64,000 bases of DNA from Lachnospiraceae bacterium (GCA_017480195.1 JAFVBE010000003.1:31387-95386), one strand, 5' to 3'; counted from the stretch's first letter, positions 36,001-45,722 are shown. The notes: a model not told the origin generated them from the sequence alone. Program-made: numbers and translations.

Positions 36001-38630
36001 CGGGTGTCGGAACCTCTGACAGTACATCTACATCACATGCTGCAATGAAGGTATCGGCGACTTTTACCGCTGATACAGGAAATATTAATATACGGAAATA
36101 CTGGACTGATGGTGGCGAGATAAAGGCTGTAACGGGTACAGTATTTAATGTATACAGATGTACGGTAAGTGGCGGCAATGTCGAGATAAATTATGATAAC
36201 AAAGTTACTAATGCTTCGGGGGAGAGTGATTTTAAGGTTGTTAATGCGTCAGGAGTACTGAATATTGACGGATTATTATATGATACTGTATATGCATTGG
36301 TAGAGGTTGAACCGGGAACAACAGGAACTGCAACCAGACTTAGTGTGAGGTCGGAACCATACTATTTTGTAATTCCGGGATCGACTGACTTGACTGTACC
36401 TGATTCAGTTAAGACATTTGTATTAGGAAGCTACATATACTATGAGAATTATCCGGGCGATTCATTTACTATAAGCAAGAAGGAGCTTGGAACTGCAGTT
36501 GAGTTATCCGGTGCAAAGCTTGCTCTGTATGACGAAGCGGGAACGACGAAGCTTTGTGACTGGGATACGGGAGTTCAGAAGAGCTTCTATATAGTCGATA
36601 CGACAGATGTCTTTCATAACAAGCTTGCGGCAGGTACATACATATTGAAGGAAGAATCCGTACCGGAAGGATATGCTAAGGCTAAGGATATCAAATTCAA
36701 GGTGGATAATGAGGGTAAGATTACGGTGCTTGATAATACCCTGACTGCTGATGATTACAGTTTAAGTGCGAATAACGGCGTCGATAATAATATTCTTACC
36801 ATGTATGACAGCAAGGAAAAGACCTATGATATAAAGATTAGCAAGAAGGCTGCAACCGGTGATGATGAGCTGTCCGGTGCACATATCAGGGTTACGAATA
36901 CTGAGACAGGCGATGTATATGAATGGGATTCAACAGATACCGCACATGAGATAACGGTTACAGGTGGTAGATATAAGTTAGAAGAAACCATCGCACCTAA
37001 TGGCTACACTGTGATAACCACTACATATTTTGAGATTGCCGAGGACGGTACTATCACTGTAGAAGGAAGCAGTTGTACGGCAAGCGGAGATACTATTATT
37101 GTGCGTGATACTGCTACAAGGGTTAGCATTAGGAAAACTGATATTACAGGCACAGCGGGCATTGCGGGCGCTACGCTTCAGATTCTTAACGCTGATAAGA
37201 CTGTAGTTTATGAATGGGTATCAGGAACCGAAGCAGAGATAATCGAAGGAGTATTGAATGTAGATACTGAATATACCTTGCATGAGGATAAGGCTCCTGT
37301 AGGATATATGAGGGCTTCCGACCGGGTGTTCAAGCTGGATGAATATGGTAACATCATAACTGCCGTTTCAACGGTTGATATAGATGGTAATGGTGTGATT
37401 CTTGTTAAAAATGCTGTAACCGAGATTAACTTTATGAAGGTTGGAAAATATAATGAAAGCTGCTTGAATGATGAGTCGCTTCGTGATGCCGTGAAGGCTC
37501 TTTCGGGGGTTAGATTTACGGCTGTTATGGTGGATGACGAGGGGCAGGCTATAGATGGGACACAGCTATATATCGCCACATCAGATGAAAATGGAACAGT
37601 AATATTTGAGAATCTCCCTGCCGGTGTCTATGCCGTGAAGGAGTTAATGACTGTTGAGAACTATAGGCTGGATGATGCTGTATATTATGCAAGGGTTACG
37701 GATGGAGCATTTGCAGGGCTTACCTATGATGTGGAGGGTACAAGGCCTGTACCTGCTAATAGGCTGGTTAATGATGTATATCGTGCAGATATAAGATTTA
37801 CCAAGGTCAGCGAGAAAAATCACGCTAAGAAGCTGGCAGGCTCTACATATGTACTTATGAAGAATAATGCTCTTGGAGTACCTACACCTATAGCGTATGA
37901 GGTTACAGATGAGGAGGGGCTTATCTGCTTTGAGGGTGTGCTTACAGGAGTAGAATATACCGTAATGGAATATCTGTCTCCGGAGGGATATTATGTATCT
38001 AAGAATCCTATGAAGATAGCCTTCAAGGTGGATGAGAATGGAAATGTCGTTATGGATGCCTCTAAGTTCGACAGTGGCAATGGTACTATAGTCCTTGCGG
38101 CAAATGGTACACTTACCTGGCTTGAGCCTGAGGTAGTGGTTGAATTCATAAAACAAGACGAGGATGGGAATGTTCTTCCCGGAGCTGTCCTTAATGTAAC
38201 CGATTCAGACGGTAATATAGTTGTAGAAAACTGGACTACAACGACAGACGCATATGAAGTATCGGGTGTATTTGTAATTGGAGAAACTTACAGCTTAAAT
38301 GAGGTAAGCGCGCCGGATGGTTATGCATTAGCTGAGCCTGTGACATTTACCATACCTGATGATACGGTGGCGAATAATGATGGCAGGGTAATCACTGTTA
38401 AGATGACTGATAAGAAAATAACTACCACGACTACTACAGAGACTACGCCGGATACACCGGAGACCTCTATCACGACAACCACAACTACGACAACCACAAC
38501 TACGACAACTACAACATCTGTAAAAACCGGTGATGATATGCCAATTGGTTTTGCGCTGACTCTCATTATGCTTTCGGTTATAATGATGATTGCAGAGAGC
38601 GTGGTATTCATAAGAAGGTCAAGAAAATAA
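33063..38630 (+). CDS. Giant SpaA/Cna-B repeat adhesin with VKTGD sorting-type signal
   Basis: The 1855-residue protein has a signal peptide (about 1-35) and a long N-terminal region with collagen-adhesin or DUF11-like segments that I cannot divide cleanly. From about residue 1020 there are roughly seven SpaA/Cna-B prealbumin-like domains. Each ends in E-x-x-x-P-x-G-Y (LKEESVPEGY, LEETIAPNGY, LHEDKAPVGY, LNEVSAPDGY), the Glu expected for isopeptide bonds. A pure Thr tract and VKTGDDMP, a hydrophobic helix and RRSRK close it. It is a wall-attached fibre or pilin-like adhesin. No sortase gene lies in the window. RBS AAGGAAGG. Confidence 0.9.
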   Translation: MKIRRVKRILAFLMTVLLVFTGVMTYMPETALSKEYSAKGGTGNIIVSVNIGGEVINDNNVDANGNIVTNKTVKNDDDISIEVVWTLPDGELTFPMNETVNLGNNVNVNIQDKSNLKLKIGEEEIGYAEISDGVLTFRLLNDVTDVANKHNRKATVTASGTVNVDKNNHSDQEHVALQLGDCGNFDVTWDDGSSEEELDIKKTAGDCTYDSNENVWIQEYEVTLSMAAWRNNPVTLGLISDSCGELLSGTVSEFSVTSNTSVDFSSVSSINDLSNKLNGKEIKHGEYVTFKYKMKLSKDEIKNALKNKDKVENTITANYTSNKNNSKTATSSADFDIVKPTVKKELQAGATDTEQNWKITIDMGSYADITSFDNFVSSISDSGDGLTSNSQITKNDFRQVEGSPGKYEATYTTSLTQEYLERPSTNVKNTVNVVTTYDTLTAYDTYTSNGVEGAAIVKNAIANSYNESDKTISWQVVITNISPYSTNVVLSESTDVDSPTFVENLSHSWDKTLKVNGHTVLENGVIAEGNTISVDENSINILKTDRGWGSIDYSTINEIYFTDEFISSLNDKIITLDYVTKISGSDYEGSTFKNTASLDYDGLPSPLSYTAEYKIPVINRDNEPLAKSGVAKDNDVYIDYNLDVDISKMSYLNSSDNESIIIRDNLPDGLVLDTSSVKVSNILLTELGDTTDISGLGEWNVPYYYAAGVTSLSGRHCMTSTEWFALSDDIKNNSHPITDYLATGRLNSYDTDTNEIVFGIPVNSNIDVLKLCNEELWSNGTQGDFIIRISYKAKIADVGAFIKAGEDKTFTNTAIIEYKSEPKGTTQSVTNTIKVPQIVKKNSSFYQEVTLHGHVYNAVEYKVEVNKLAAKLTDNGKLVATDKLGSALSYDLDSIKVYEITESGERLLSCGVGRDNYSYELDADNNILTFTLPDEKSLRIEYYAIVNLYNGYNDAPGSIVVYPSLDRNNSTNSFALEGVSGVGTSDSTSTSHAAMKVSATFTADTGNINIRKYWTDGGEIKAVTGTVFNVYRCTVSGGNVEINYDNKVTNASGESDFKVVNASGVLNIDGLLYDTVYALVEVEPGTTGTATRLSVRSEPYYFVIPGSTDLTVPDSVKTFVLGSYIYYENYPGDSFTISKKELGTAVELSGAKLALYDEAGTTKLCDWDTGVQKSFYIVDTTDVFHNKLAAGTYILKEESVPEGYAKAKDIKFKVDNEGKITVLDNTLTADDYSLSANNGVDNNILTMYDSKEKTYDIKISKKAATGDDELSGAHIRVTNTETGDVYEWDSTDTAHEITVTGGRYKLEETIAPNGYTVITTTYFEIAEDGTITVEGSSCTASGDTIIVRDTATRVSIRKTDITGTAGIAGATLQILNADKTVVYEWVSGTEAEIIEGVLNVDTEYTLHEDKAPVGYMRASDRVFKLDEYGNIITAVSTVDIDGNGVILVKNAVTEINFMKVGKYNESCLNDESLRDAVKALSGVRFTAVMVDDEGQAIDGTQLYIATSDENGTVIFENLPAGVYAVKELMTVENYRLDDAVYYARVTDGAFAGLTYDVEGTRPVPANRLVNDVYRADIRFTKVSEKNHAKKLAGSTYVLMKNNALGVPTPIAYEVTDEEGLICFEGVLTGVEYTVMEYLSPEGYYVSKNPMKIAFKVDENGNVVMDASKFDSGNGTIVLAANGTLTWLEPEVVVEFIKQDEDGNVLPGAVLNVTDSDGNIVVENWTTTTDAYEVSGVFVIGETYSLNEVSAPDGYALAEPVTFTIPDDTVANNDGRVITVKMTDKKITTTTTTETTPDTPETSITTTTTTTTTTTTTTTSVKTGDDMPIGFALTLIMLSVIMMIAESVVFIRRSRK
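38472..38516 (+). repeat. Three 15-bp tandem repeats coding poly-Thr
   Basis: Units ACGACAACCACAACT (38472, 38487) and a variant at 38502 encode the Thr stalk before the wall-sorting signal. Being in frame, unit gain or loss would change stalk length without breaking the gene. Confidence 0.8.
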
Positions 38631-38655
38631 AATATTAATAGCTATGCATGCTATG

Positions 38656-38691
38656 GAGGTCGGGTGAGAAAACATCTGACCTCTTTTTTTT
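38656..38691 (+). terminator. Intrinsic terminator of the adhesin gene
   Basis: GAGGTCGGGTG pairs with CATCTGACCTC (11 pairs, two G-T), loop AGAAAA, then eight T. Confidence 0.92.
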
Positions 38692-38849
38692 ATATTCCCA
38701 AGTAATAGGAAATGTGATAATATTTTAATTATCTATAGACTGAACCTATAACACATAGAAGTAAAAAGGAATTATTCAGATATCTTCAATTATGATATAT
38801 TAGGCTCAGTACTATAGTATACTGAAACAATAGGAAATGAGGAAATGTC

Positions 38850-39761
38850 ATGACATTAGTACAATTAAAATACGCCATCACAGTGGCGGGTGAGAATTCA
38901 CTTAACGATGCAGCAAAGAAGCTGTTCATATCGCAGCCGAGCTTATCTGCTGCAATTCATTCTTTAGAGGAAGAGATAGGCATTGAGCTTTTCATAAGGT
39001 CTAAGACAGGTATTAAGATTACCCCTGAGGGTATGGAATTTATCGGATATGCCAGACAGGTTGTAGAGCAGTACGAGCTTCTTGACTCCAAGTATATATC
39101 GAAGTCTGATGTAAAAAAGAAGTTCAGCGTGTCTATGCAACACTATACATTTGCGGTTGATACTTTCGTGAAGCTTGTAGAACAGTTCGGCTTCGGCGAG
39201 TATGAATTTGAAGTAAATGAGACCAAGACTCATGAGATTCTTGAGAATGTCAAAAACTACAGAAGCGAAATAGGTGTACTTTATCTGAATGACTTTAACC
39301 AGAGTATACTTACGAGACTTTTTGATGAGTACGGACTTGAATTTCATGATTTATTCGAGTGCAGCATATATGTGTATATGAGTAAGACAAATCCTCTTGC
39401 TGCCCAAAAGGAGGTTACACTCGAGGATTTGGCTGATTATCCTTGTCTTGCTTTCCAGCAGGGCGAGCATAATTCGTTCTATTATGCCGAGGAGGCTCTT
39501 AGCACATATAAGTACAAGAGATTAATTCGTGCAAATGATAGGGCGACCATGCTTAACCTTATGGTTGGCCTTAATGGGTACACCTTATGTTCGGGTATTA
39601 TATGTGAGGACTTAAACGGTGAGAATTATTGTGTCGTAAAGCTTAGGTCTGATGAGAAGATGCGTATAGGCTATATAACACGCAAGAATTCATCTATAAG
39701 TGATATCGGCAAGAGATATATTGAAGAATTATCTAAGTATAAGGATAAGGTTTTAGATTAA
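38850..39761 (+). CDS. LysR-family regulator, left bookend of the sulfur/nitrogenase-like locus
   Basis: This 303-residue LysR-type regulator has an N-terminal winged HTH (LVQLKYAITVAGENSLNDAAKK with the recognition region SQPSLSAAIHSLEEEIG) and a periplasmic-binding-like effector domain. It is a clear paralog of the regulator at 52666 (both share MTL-x-QLKY, KKxFSVSM, YPCL and the late effector segments). It sits just upstream of sulfur amino acid genes, like CysB/CmbR-type sulfur regulators. The upstream region has AATAGGAAAT at about 38704, resembling boxes in the cysK and Rrf2 promoters. The gene is 23 bases ahead of the next and may be cotranscribed. Confidence 0.92.
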   Translation: MTLVQLKYAITVAGENSLNDAAKKLFISQPSLSAAIHSLEEEIGIELFIRSKTGIKITPEGMEFIGYARQVVEQYELLDSKYISKSDVKKKFSVSMQHYTFAVDTFVKLVEQFGFGEYEFEVNETKTHEILENVKNYRSEIGVLYLNDFNQSILTRLFDEYGLEFHDLFECSIYVYMSKTNPLAAQKEVTLEDLADYPCLAFQQGEHNSFYYAEEALSTYKYKRLIRANDRATMLNLMVGLNGYTLCSGIICEDLNGENYCVVKLRSDEKMRIGYITRKNSSISDIGKRYIEELSKYKDKVLD

Positions 39762-39784
39762 ATTTATTGTTTTGGAGGTAGATT

Positions 39785-40951
39785 ATGCCACGAGGTATGT
39801 CAACAAAGTGTGTTCATCTTGAGGAAGATGAGGGGTGTATAAAGAATTACGGTGCAATAAGCTTTCCGATATATCAGACTGCTACATATGCACATGAGGG
39901 TGTCGGAAGAAGTACGGGATATGATTACAGCCGTCTGGCCAATCCGACCAGAGAGCATTTAGAGAAGGTAGTAGCTTCTCTCGAATTCGGAACAAGTGCA
40001 GTAGCTTTATCCTCGGGTATGGCTGCCATTGCGCTTTTCATGGAATTATTTAAGCCGGGTGACCATCTGATTATAGATTCGGATTTGTATGGTGGAAGTA
40101 TAAGATTATTCGACAATATATCGGTTAAGAACGGTATCAGCTTTTCGAGGATAGACTGCTATAAGGATGATATAGAAAGCTACATAAATGATAATACAAA
40201 AGCCATATATATTGAAACTCCGACCAATCCTATGATGAATGTTACGGATATAGAAGCGGTATCAAGAATTGCAAAGAAGCATAATGTCCTTCTTGTAGTG
40301 GATAATACATTCCTTACCCCTTACCTGCAGAATCCGCTTGTTCTGGGTGCGGATATTGTAATACACAGCGGCACGAAGTATCTGGGTGGTCACAATGATA
40401 CTCTGGCAGGATTTATAATAACTAAGGATAAGGAGCTTGACGCAAGGTTTAAGTTCCTGCTTAATACAATAGGTTCAAGTATATCCCCGTTCGATAGTTG
40501 GCTGATTGACAGAGGAATTAAAACTCTGAGTGTGCGCATGGAAAAATCCGAGAAGAATGCAGAGTACATTGCCAAGTGGCTTAAGGAACAAGAGCTTGTA
40601 ACTAAGGTTATATATCCGGGACTGCCTGAACATCCCGGCTATGAGATAATGAAGAAGCAGAGCCGTGGCTTTGGGGCTATGATTACATTTCAGGTAGTAA
40701 GTAAAGAGGTTGCACTTGCCATACTTGAGAAGGTTAAGATGATAAAGTATGCGGAAAGCCTCGGAGGTGTGGAGACCTTAATTACCTATCCTACGACTCA
40801 GACACACGCAGATGTGCCTAAGGAAATCCGTGAGAGAAACGGAATAACAGAGTCAACCATCAGAGTATCTGTGGGTATAGAGGATGTGGAGGATCTGATA
40901 GGTGAATTAGAAAAAGTATTTAACGATATACAGGAGGAGATAAATGGCTGA
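39785..40951 (+). CDS. Trans-sulfuration PLP enzyme (cystathionine gamma-synthase family)
   Basis: This 388-residue fold-type I PLP enzyme of the Cys/Met metabolism family has the PLP lysine in HSGTKYLGGHNDTLAG (Lys198), the phosphate-binding SSGMAAI, and DNTFLTPY with the cofactor Asp. Family members include cystathionine gamma-synthase, O-acetylhomoserine sulfhydrylase, cystathionine gamma-lyase and methionine gamma-lyase; the sequence alone does not settle which. A neighbouring C-S lyase and cysteine synthase favour sulfur assimilation or transsulfuration. RBS GGAGG. It overlaps the next gene by eight bases, so coupling is likely. Confidence 0.9.
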   Translation: MPRGMSTKCVHLEEDEGCIKNYGAISFPIYQTATYAHEGVGRSTGYDYSRLANPTREHLEKVVASLEFGTSAVALSSGMAAIALFMELFKPGDHLIIDSDLYGGSIRLFDNISVKNGISFSRIDCYKDDIESYINDNTKAIYIETPTNPMMNVTDIEAVSRIAKKHNVLLVVDNTFLTPYLQNPLVLGADIVIHSGTKYLGGHNDTLAGFIITKDKELDARFKFLLNTIGSSISPFDSWLIDRGIKTLSVRMEKSEKNAEYIAKWLKEQELVTKVIYPGLPEHPGYEIMKKQSRGFGAMITFQVVSKEVALAILEKVKMIKYAESLGGVETLITYPTTQTHADVPKEIRERNGITESTIRVSVGIEDVEDLIGELEKVFNDIQEEING

Positions 40952-42128
40952 AAGAAATCTTGATTTTGATGCTGTCATTGAAAGAAGGGATACAAAATCA
41001 CTAAAGTATGACTTTGCTGTAGAAAGAAATATGCCGGAGGATGTGTTCCCGCTGTGGGTTGCAGATATGGATTTTAGGACCTCAAGCTATATACAGGATG
41101 CACTTGCAGCTTTGGCTGAACATGGTATATTCGGCTACAGCGAGGTTAAAGCCCCTTACTTTGAAGCAATAAGGGGATGGATGAAAAAACATCATAACTG
41201 GGATATCAGGGAGGAATGGTTAATTAAAACTCCCGGTATAGTATTCGCCCTTGCCATGTCCGTTAAAGCATTTACGGAGGTTGGAGAGGGCGTTTTAATA
41301 CAGTCACCGGTTTATTATCCTTTTTTTGAGGTTATTGAAGATAATGACAGAAGGGTTGTGAGCAATGACCTGGTTATGGGAGCTGATAGGAGATATCATA
41401 TCGACTTTGATGATTTCGAAAGAAAGATAGTGGATGAGCATATAAAGCTTTTCCTGCTCTGTAATCCACATAATCCCGGCGCAAGAGTCTGGACTAAAGA
41501 GGAGCTTGAGAGGATGGGTGACATATGTCTTAAGCACAATGTTATCGTGGTAAGCGACGAGATACATCAGGATTTTACCTTTGAGGGAATTAAGCATGTT
41601 GTATTTGCGGATATTAAGAAGGAATTTGCGGATATAACAATAACCTGTACTTCGCCGAGTAAGACCTTTAACCTTGCGGCTGCTCAGATATCCAATAATT
41701 TTATATCTAATAAGAAGTTAAGGAAGGCATTTAAGAAGCAGGTAGATGCAGCCGGCTACAGCCAGTGTAATATAATGGGTCTTGTAGCGGGTGAAGCGGC
41801 ATATCTATATGGAGAGGAGTGGTACGAGAAGGTTAAGGCTTACATATGGGAAAATGTCAAATTTACAGAAGAGTATGTGGAAAAATATCTGCCGGGTGTT
41901 GTTATGGCTAAGCAGGAGGGGACATATCTGGTATGGCTTGACTTTAGAGAAACGGGACTTGAACCGGCTGAGGTTGACAGGCGTATAGTACATGAAGCGA
42001 AGCTCTGGCTTGATTCGGGAGCTATATTCGGACATACAGGACTTGGATATCAGAGGATTAATGTGGCATGTCCGAGAAGTATCTTAGAGGATGCGTTGGA
42101 CAGAATAAGGCGTGTTATAACGATATAA
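40944..42128 (+). CDS. MalY/PatB-family C-S lyase (cystathionine beta-lyase type)
   Basis: This 394-residue PLP aminotransferase-fold protein shows PLWVADMDF near the N terminus, CNPHNPGARVWT, DEIHQDF and the PLP lysine in SPSKTFNLAA. MalY/PatB enzymes cleave the C-S bond of cystathionine or S-conjugates, giving a thiol (or homocysteine), pyruvate and ammonia. It is coupled to the preceding enzyme. A second paralog is at 58350. Confidence 0.92.
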   Translation: MAERNLDFDAVIERRDTKSLKYDFAVERNMPEDVFPLWVADMDFRTSSYIQDALAALAEHGIFGYSEVKAPYFEAIRGWMKKHHNWDIREEWLIKTPGIVFALAMSVKAFTEVGEGVLIQSPVYYPFFEVIEDNDRRVVSNDLVMGADRRYHIDFDDFERKIVDEHIKLFLLCNPHNPGARVWTKEELERMGDICLKHNVIVVSDEIHQDFTFEGIKHVVFADIKKEFADITITCTSPSKTFNLAAAQISNNFISNKKLRKAFKKQVDAAGYSQCNIMGLVAGEAAYLYGEEWYEKVKAYIWENVKFTEEYVEKYLPGVVMAKQEGTYLVWLDFRETGLEPAEVDRRIVHEAKLWLDSGAIFGHTGLGYQRINVACPRSILEDALDRIRRVITI

Positions 42129-42205
42129 CAATGGGTATAACCTTAACTTATATCAGGTTAGAGAAAGTTTCGATAACAAAAACGATTAATTATTTAAAAA
42201 TACTA

Positions 42206-42234
42206 TTGACAAAGTCGAATAATAGGAATACAAT
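42206..42234 (+). promoter_or_regulatory. cysK promoter with AATAGGAATA box
   Basis: TTGACA 42206-42211, 17 bases, TACAAT 42229-42234. The spacer ends in AATAGGAA running into the -10. The same TAGGAAT string precedes the -10 of the Rrf2 gene at 49034-49040, so both may be bound by the Rrf2 regulator. Confidence 0.6.
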
Positions 42235-42244
42235 AAATACATAT

Positions 42245-42270
42245 TAATCCTACTAAATAAGTAGGGATTA
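42245..42270 (+). promoter_or_regulatory. 5' stem-loop of the cysK transcript
   Basis: TAATCCTACT (42245-42254) pairs with AGTAGGGATTA (42260-42270) with one bulged G and a five-base loop, starting about four bases after the predicted transcription start. It could be an operator half-site pair or an mRNA-stabilising hairpin. Confidence 0.5.
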
Positions 42271-42325
42271 TAGGAAAAGAAAAAATACAAATGAAAGAAG
42301 TAAATATTTGAAAGGAGATTTTATT

Positions 42326-43264
42326 ATGAGTCAGATTAAAGAAAGTGCATTAGAATTAATAGGAGGAACTCCTATACTTAAGCTGAATGGATATTCCAAG
42401 AAGAAGGGCATCAGCAATGCTACCATTTTAGCAAAGCTTGAGTATCTTAATCCGGCAGGTTCTGTAAAGGATAGAATCGCACTTGCTATGATTGAGGATG
42501 CAGAGAAGAAGGGCGAGTTAAAGCCGGGGGCTACCATTATAGAGCCTACCAGCGGCAACACAGGTATCGGCTTGGCGGCTGTTGCAGCAGCTAAGGGATA
42601 CAAAGCCGTTCTTACTCTTCCTGATACAATGAGTGTTGAGAGAAGAAATCTTCTCAAGGCTTATGGAGCTGAGTTAGTACTTACTGAGGGTGCTAAGGGT
42701 ATGAAGGGGGCTATCGCTAAGGCTGAAGAGCTTAAGGAAGCTACACCTGGTTCAATCATACTCGGTCAGTTTGTTAATCCTGCTAACCCTGCAATTCACA
42801 AGGCTACAACAGGTCCTGAGATCTGGGAGCAGACTGATGGAAAGGTTGATATATTTGTGGCAGGTGTAGGTACAGGTGGTACTGTAACCGGTGTCGGTGA
42901 GTATCTCAAGGAGAAGAATCCTGATGTTAAGGTTGTTGCAGTTGAGCCTGCAGGTAGCCCTGTTCTTTCAACAGGTACTCCGGGAGCACACAAGATTCAG
43001 GGTATTGGTGCAGGATTTGTACCGGATGTACTTAATACTAAGATTTATGATGAGATTATCACTATCGAGAATGATGATGCATTCGCAGAGGGTAGAGAGT
43101 TCGCTGTCAGTGAAGGTATCTTAGTAGGTATTTCATCAGGTGCGGCACTCAAGGCAGCAGCTATATTAGCCGAGAGACCTGAAAATGCAGGTAAGACAAT
43201 CGTTGCATTACTTCCTGACTCAGGTGATCGTTACTTATCAACTCCACTTTTCAGCAATAACTAA
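42326..43264 (+). CDS. cysK: Cysteine synthase (O-acetylserine sulfhydrylase)
   Basis: This 312-residue fold-type II PLP enzyme has the PLP lysine in [12 protein letters not shown], the substrate loop [12 protein letters not shown], the glycine-rich [12 protein letters not shown] and [12 protein letters not shown] near the end. It makes cysteine from O-acetylserine and sulfide. The ATG at 42326 has AAAGGAG eight bases upstream; the in-frame TTG at 42308 overlaps that site and is not preferred. It has its own promoter and terminator, and is followed at once by a tRNA-Cys. Cysteine here could feed Fe-S cluster building for the downstream nitrogenase-like proteins. Confidence 0.96.
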   Translation: MSQIKESALELIGGTPILKLNGYSKKKGISNATILAKLEYLNPAGSVKDRIALAMIEDAEKKGELKPGATIIEPTSGNTGIGLAAVAAAKGYKAVLTLPDTMSVERRNLLKAYGAELVLTEGAKGMKGAIAKAEELKEATPGSIILGQFVNPANPAIHKATTGPEIWEQTDGKVDIFVAGVGTGGTVTGVGEYLKEKNPDVKVVAVEPAGSPVLSTGTPGAHKIQGIGAGFVPDVLNTKIYDEIITIENDDAFAEGREFAVSEGILVGISSGAALKAAAILAERPENAGKTIVALLPDSGDRYLSTPLFSNN

Positions 43265-43296
43265 TAAGTAACCAAAACTAAGTATTCATAAACAAG

Positions 43297-43327
43297 ATGC
43301 CAGAGGTTATTTAAACCTCTGGCATTT
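43297..43327 (+). terminator. Terminator-like hairpin after cysK
   Basis: ATGCCAGAGGTT and AACCTCTGGCAT pair perfectly with a short loop. The T tail is poor (TTCTA), so read-through into the tRNA and the nitrogenase-like operon is possible. Confidence 0.65.
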
Positions 43328-43338
43328 CTAACAAGGAT

Positions 43339-43408
43339 GGCGCCATGGCCGCTGGTATGGCATAGGTTTGCAAAACCGAAGATGGTGGTTCGAATCCGCC
43401 TGGTGCCG
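43339..43408 (+). tRNA. tRNA-Cys (GCA), atypical
   Basis: A cloverleaf can be drawn: acceptor GGCGCCA/TGGTGCC, short D stem GCC/GGC with loop GCTGGTAT, anticodon loop TTGCAAA (anticodon GCA), and T arm GGTGG-TTCGAAT-CCGCC. Oddities are G at the discriminator position, where tRNA-Cys normally has U (a major CysRS identity base); no encoded CCA; G in place of A14; and an A-G mismatch in the anticodon stem. It may be a diverged or special-purpose tRNA-Cys, or a decaying one. It sits 74 bases downstream of cysK and 86 bases before the NifB-like gene. Confidence 0.8.
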
Positions 43409-43494
43409 CTAAATTATGTCAGATTGTGGAAATTAATCGGTTGAACCTGTATTTCTGCGATTTGGCTTTGATTATGAAAGTAGGTGTATGATTC

Positions 43495-44367
43495 TTGAGC
43501 AATACATACAAGGATTTACAAAATTCACATCCATGTTTTGGAGGGCATACGAATAATGTCGGAAGAATTCATCTTCCTGTCAGCCCGGGCTGCAATATCG
43601 CCTGTGCATTCTGTGACAGACAGATAAATGATGTCGAGGAAAGACCGGGTGTAACCTCGAAGGTGCTTAAGCCAAAGGAGAGTCTGGATATTCTGGAGAA
43701 GGCACTTAAGATATGTCCCGAGATTACGGTTGCCGGTATAGCAGGACCCGGAGATACTCTTGCAACAGATAATGCGCTTAATACTTTCAAGCTTATAAAG
43801 GAGAAATTCCCTGACCTGATTAAGTGTATGAGCACGAATGGACTTCTCTTGTATGAGAAGGCGGATGACATACTCGAGGTTGGAATTGACACGCTGACGG
43901 TAACTGTAAATGCGGTTGATCCTGAGCTTGAGGCGAAGCTTAACAAATACATTATCTATCATGGTAAGAAAATCGAAGGTGTCGAGGGTGCGAAAATACT
44001 TATAGAAAATCAGCTCAAGGGTATAAAGAAGTTAGCTGATGCTGGTATGACGCTTAAGATTAATACGGTGCTTGTACCGGATATAAACGGTGAACATATA
44101 GAAGAGATAGCAAGGACGGTCGCTGAGGCGGGAGCAAGCATATACAATATAATTCCTCTCATACCACAGGCAGAGCTTGCCAATGAGCGGGCTCCGGTAT
44201 GTACCGAGATTGATGAGGCAAGGACGATAGCTTCCGAGTATATTGATGTGTTCAGGCATTGTCAGCATTGCAGGGCTGATGCGGTAGGAGTACCGGGTAA
44301 ATCCGAGTTTGGTGACCGGATATATCAGAGAAGAATGGGAATAAAGGAAACATTTTCACATGGATAA
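43495..44367 (+). CDS. NifB-like radical SAM cofactor maturase
   Basis: This 290-residue radical SAM enzyme has C-x3-C-x2-C in PGCNIACAFC (Cys33, 37, 40), preceded by HPCF as in NifB. The family block GVTSKVLKPKESL and GIAGPGDTLA follow, and near the end CQHCRADAVG (about 256-265), which matches the NifB segment that binds its extra clusters. NifB fuses Fe-S units and inserts carbide to make NifB-co; this protein lacks the NifX-like tail found on some NifB proteins, but a separate NifX-like gene overlaps its 3' end. The start is TTG at 43495 with TAGGTG upstream; an ATG at 43488 is out of frame. It is the first gene of the nitrogenase-like operon. Confidence 0.88.
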   Translation: MSNTYKDLQNSHPCFGGHTNNVGRIHLPVSPGCNIACAFCDRQINDVEERPGVTSKVLKPKESLDILEKALKICPEITVAGIAGPGDTLATDNALNTFKLIKEKFPDLIKCMSTNGLLLYEKADDILEVGIDTLTVTVNAVDPELEAKLNKYIIYHGKKIEGVEGAKILIENQLKGIKKLADAGMTLKINTVLVPDINGEHIEEIARTVAEAGASIYNIIPLIPQAELANERAPVCTEIDEARTIASEYIDVFRHCQHCRADAVGVPGKSEFGDRIYQRRMGIKETFSHG

Positions 44368-44719
44368 TATCAAATATTATGTAGCGGCTGCATCATCGGA
44401 TGGGATTGTAGTGAATAAGCATTTTGGCAGGGCTGACACATTTCTCATATATGCAGTTGCGGAGGATAATAGCTACAAGTACATAGAAAGTCTGATACTT
44501 ACACCTATATGCAAGGGTGGCGAGCATGATGATAACAAGCTTATAAGGAATGCTGAGGAGCTTAGCATGTGTAAGTATGTGCTTGTCAGCAGGATAGGTC
44601 CCGGAGCATCAAATGTATTAGAGTCTAAGGGAATTACAGCTATGGAAATTCCTGATTTGATAGATAATGCAATAAAAAAAGTGATTTCATATGATGAAGT
44701 CCAAAACCTGTTTAAATGA
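44360..44719 (+). CDS. NifX/NafY-type cofactor-binding protein 1
   Basis: This 119-residue protein of the dinitrogenase iron-molybdenum cofactor family has an RNase H-like fold with AAASSDGIVVNKHFGRADTF at the start (HFG-x-A is the family mark). CKGGEHDD follows at mid-length, then VLVSRIGPGASNVLESKGI. Such proteins carry NifB-co or a mature cofactor between maturation enzymes. It overlaps the NifB-like gene by eight bases, the two parts together resembling the NifB-NifX fusion seen elsewhere. Confidence 0.86.
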   Translation: MDNIKYYVAAASSDGIVVNKHFGRADTFLIYAVAEDNSYKYIESLILTPICKGGEHDDNKLIRNAEELSMCKYVLVSRIGPGASNVLESKGITAMEIPDLIDNAIKKVISYDEVQNLFK

Positions 44720-44728
44720 GTTGTGTGA

Positions 44729-45625
<897 letters not shown>

Positions 45626-45722
45626 TACATAAATTCAAATAAGATTTATGTCAGATGGAAATATTTTTGGGTATTTGGATTAATTTAAAGTATGTATAAA
45701 GGATTTTTTAGGAGGTAAGAAA

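Noticed and set aside
38472-38516. CRISPR-like short repeats
   Set aside because: The units are contiguous, in frame and without spacers; they encode a Thr stalk.
38321-38611. Minus-strand frame with a long poly-Val tract
   Set aside because: It is the mirror of the poly-Thr codons of the adhesin, not a gene.
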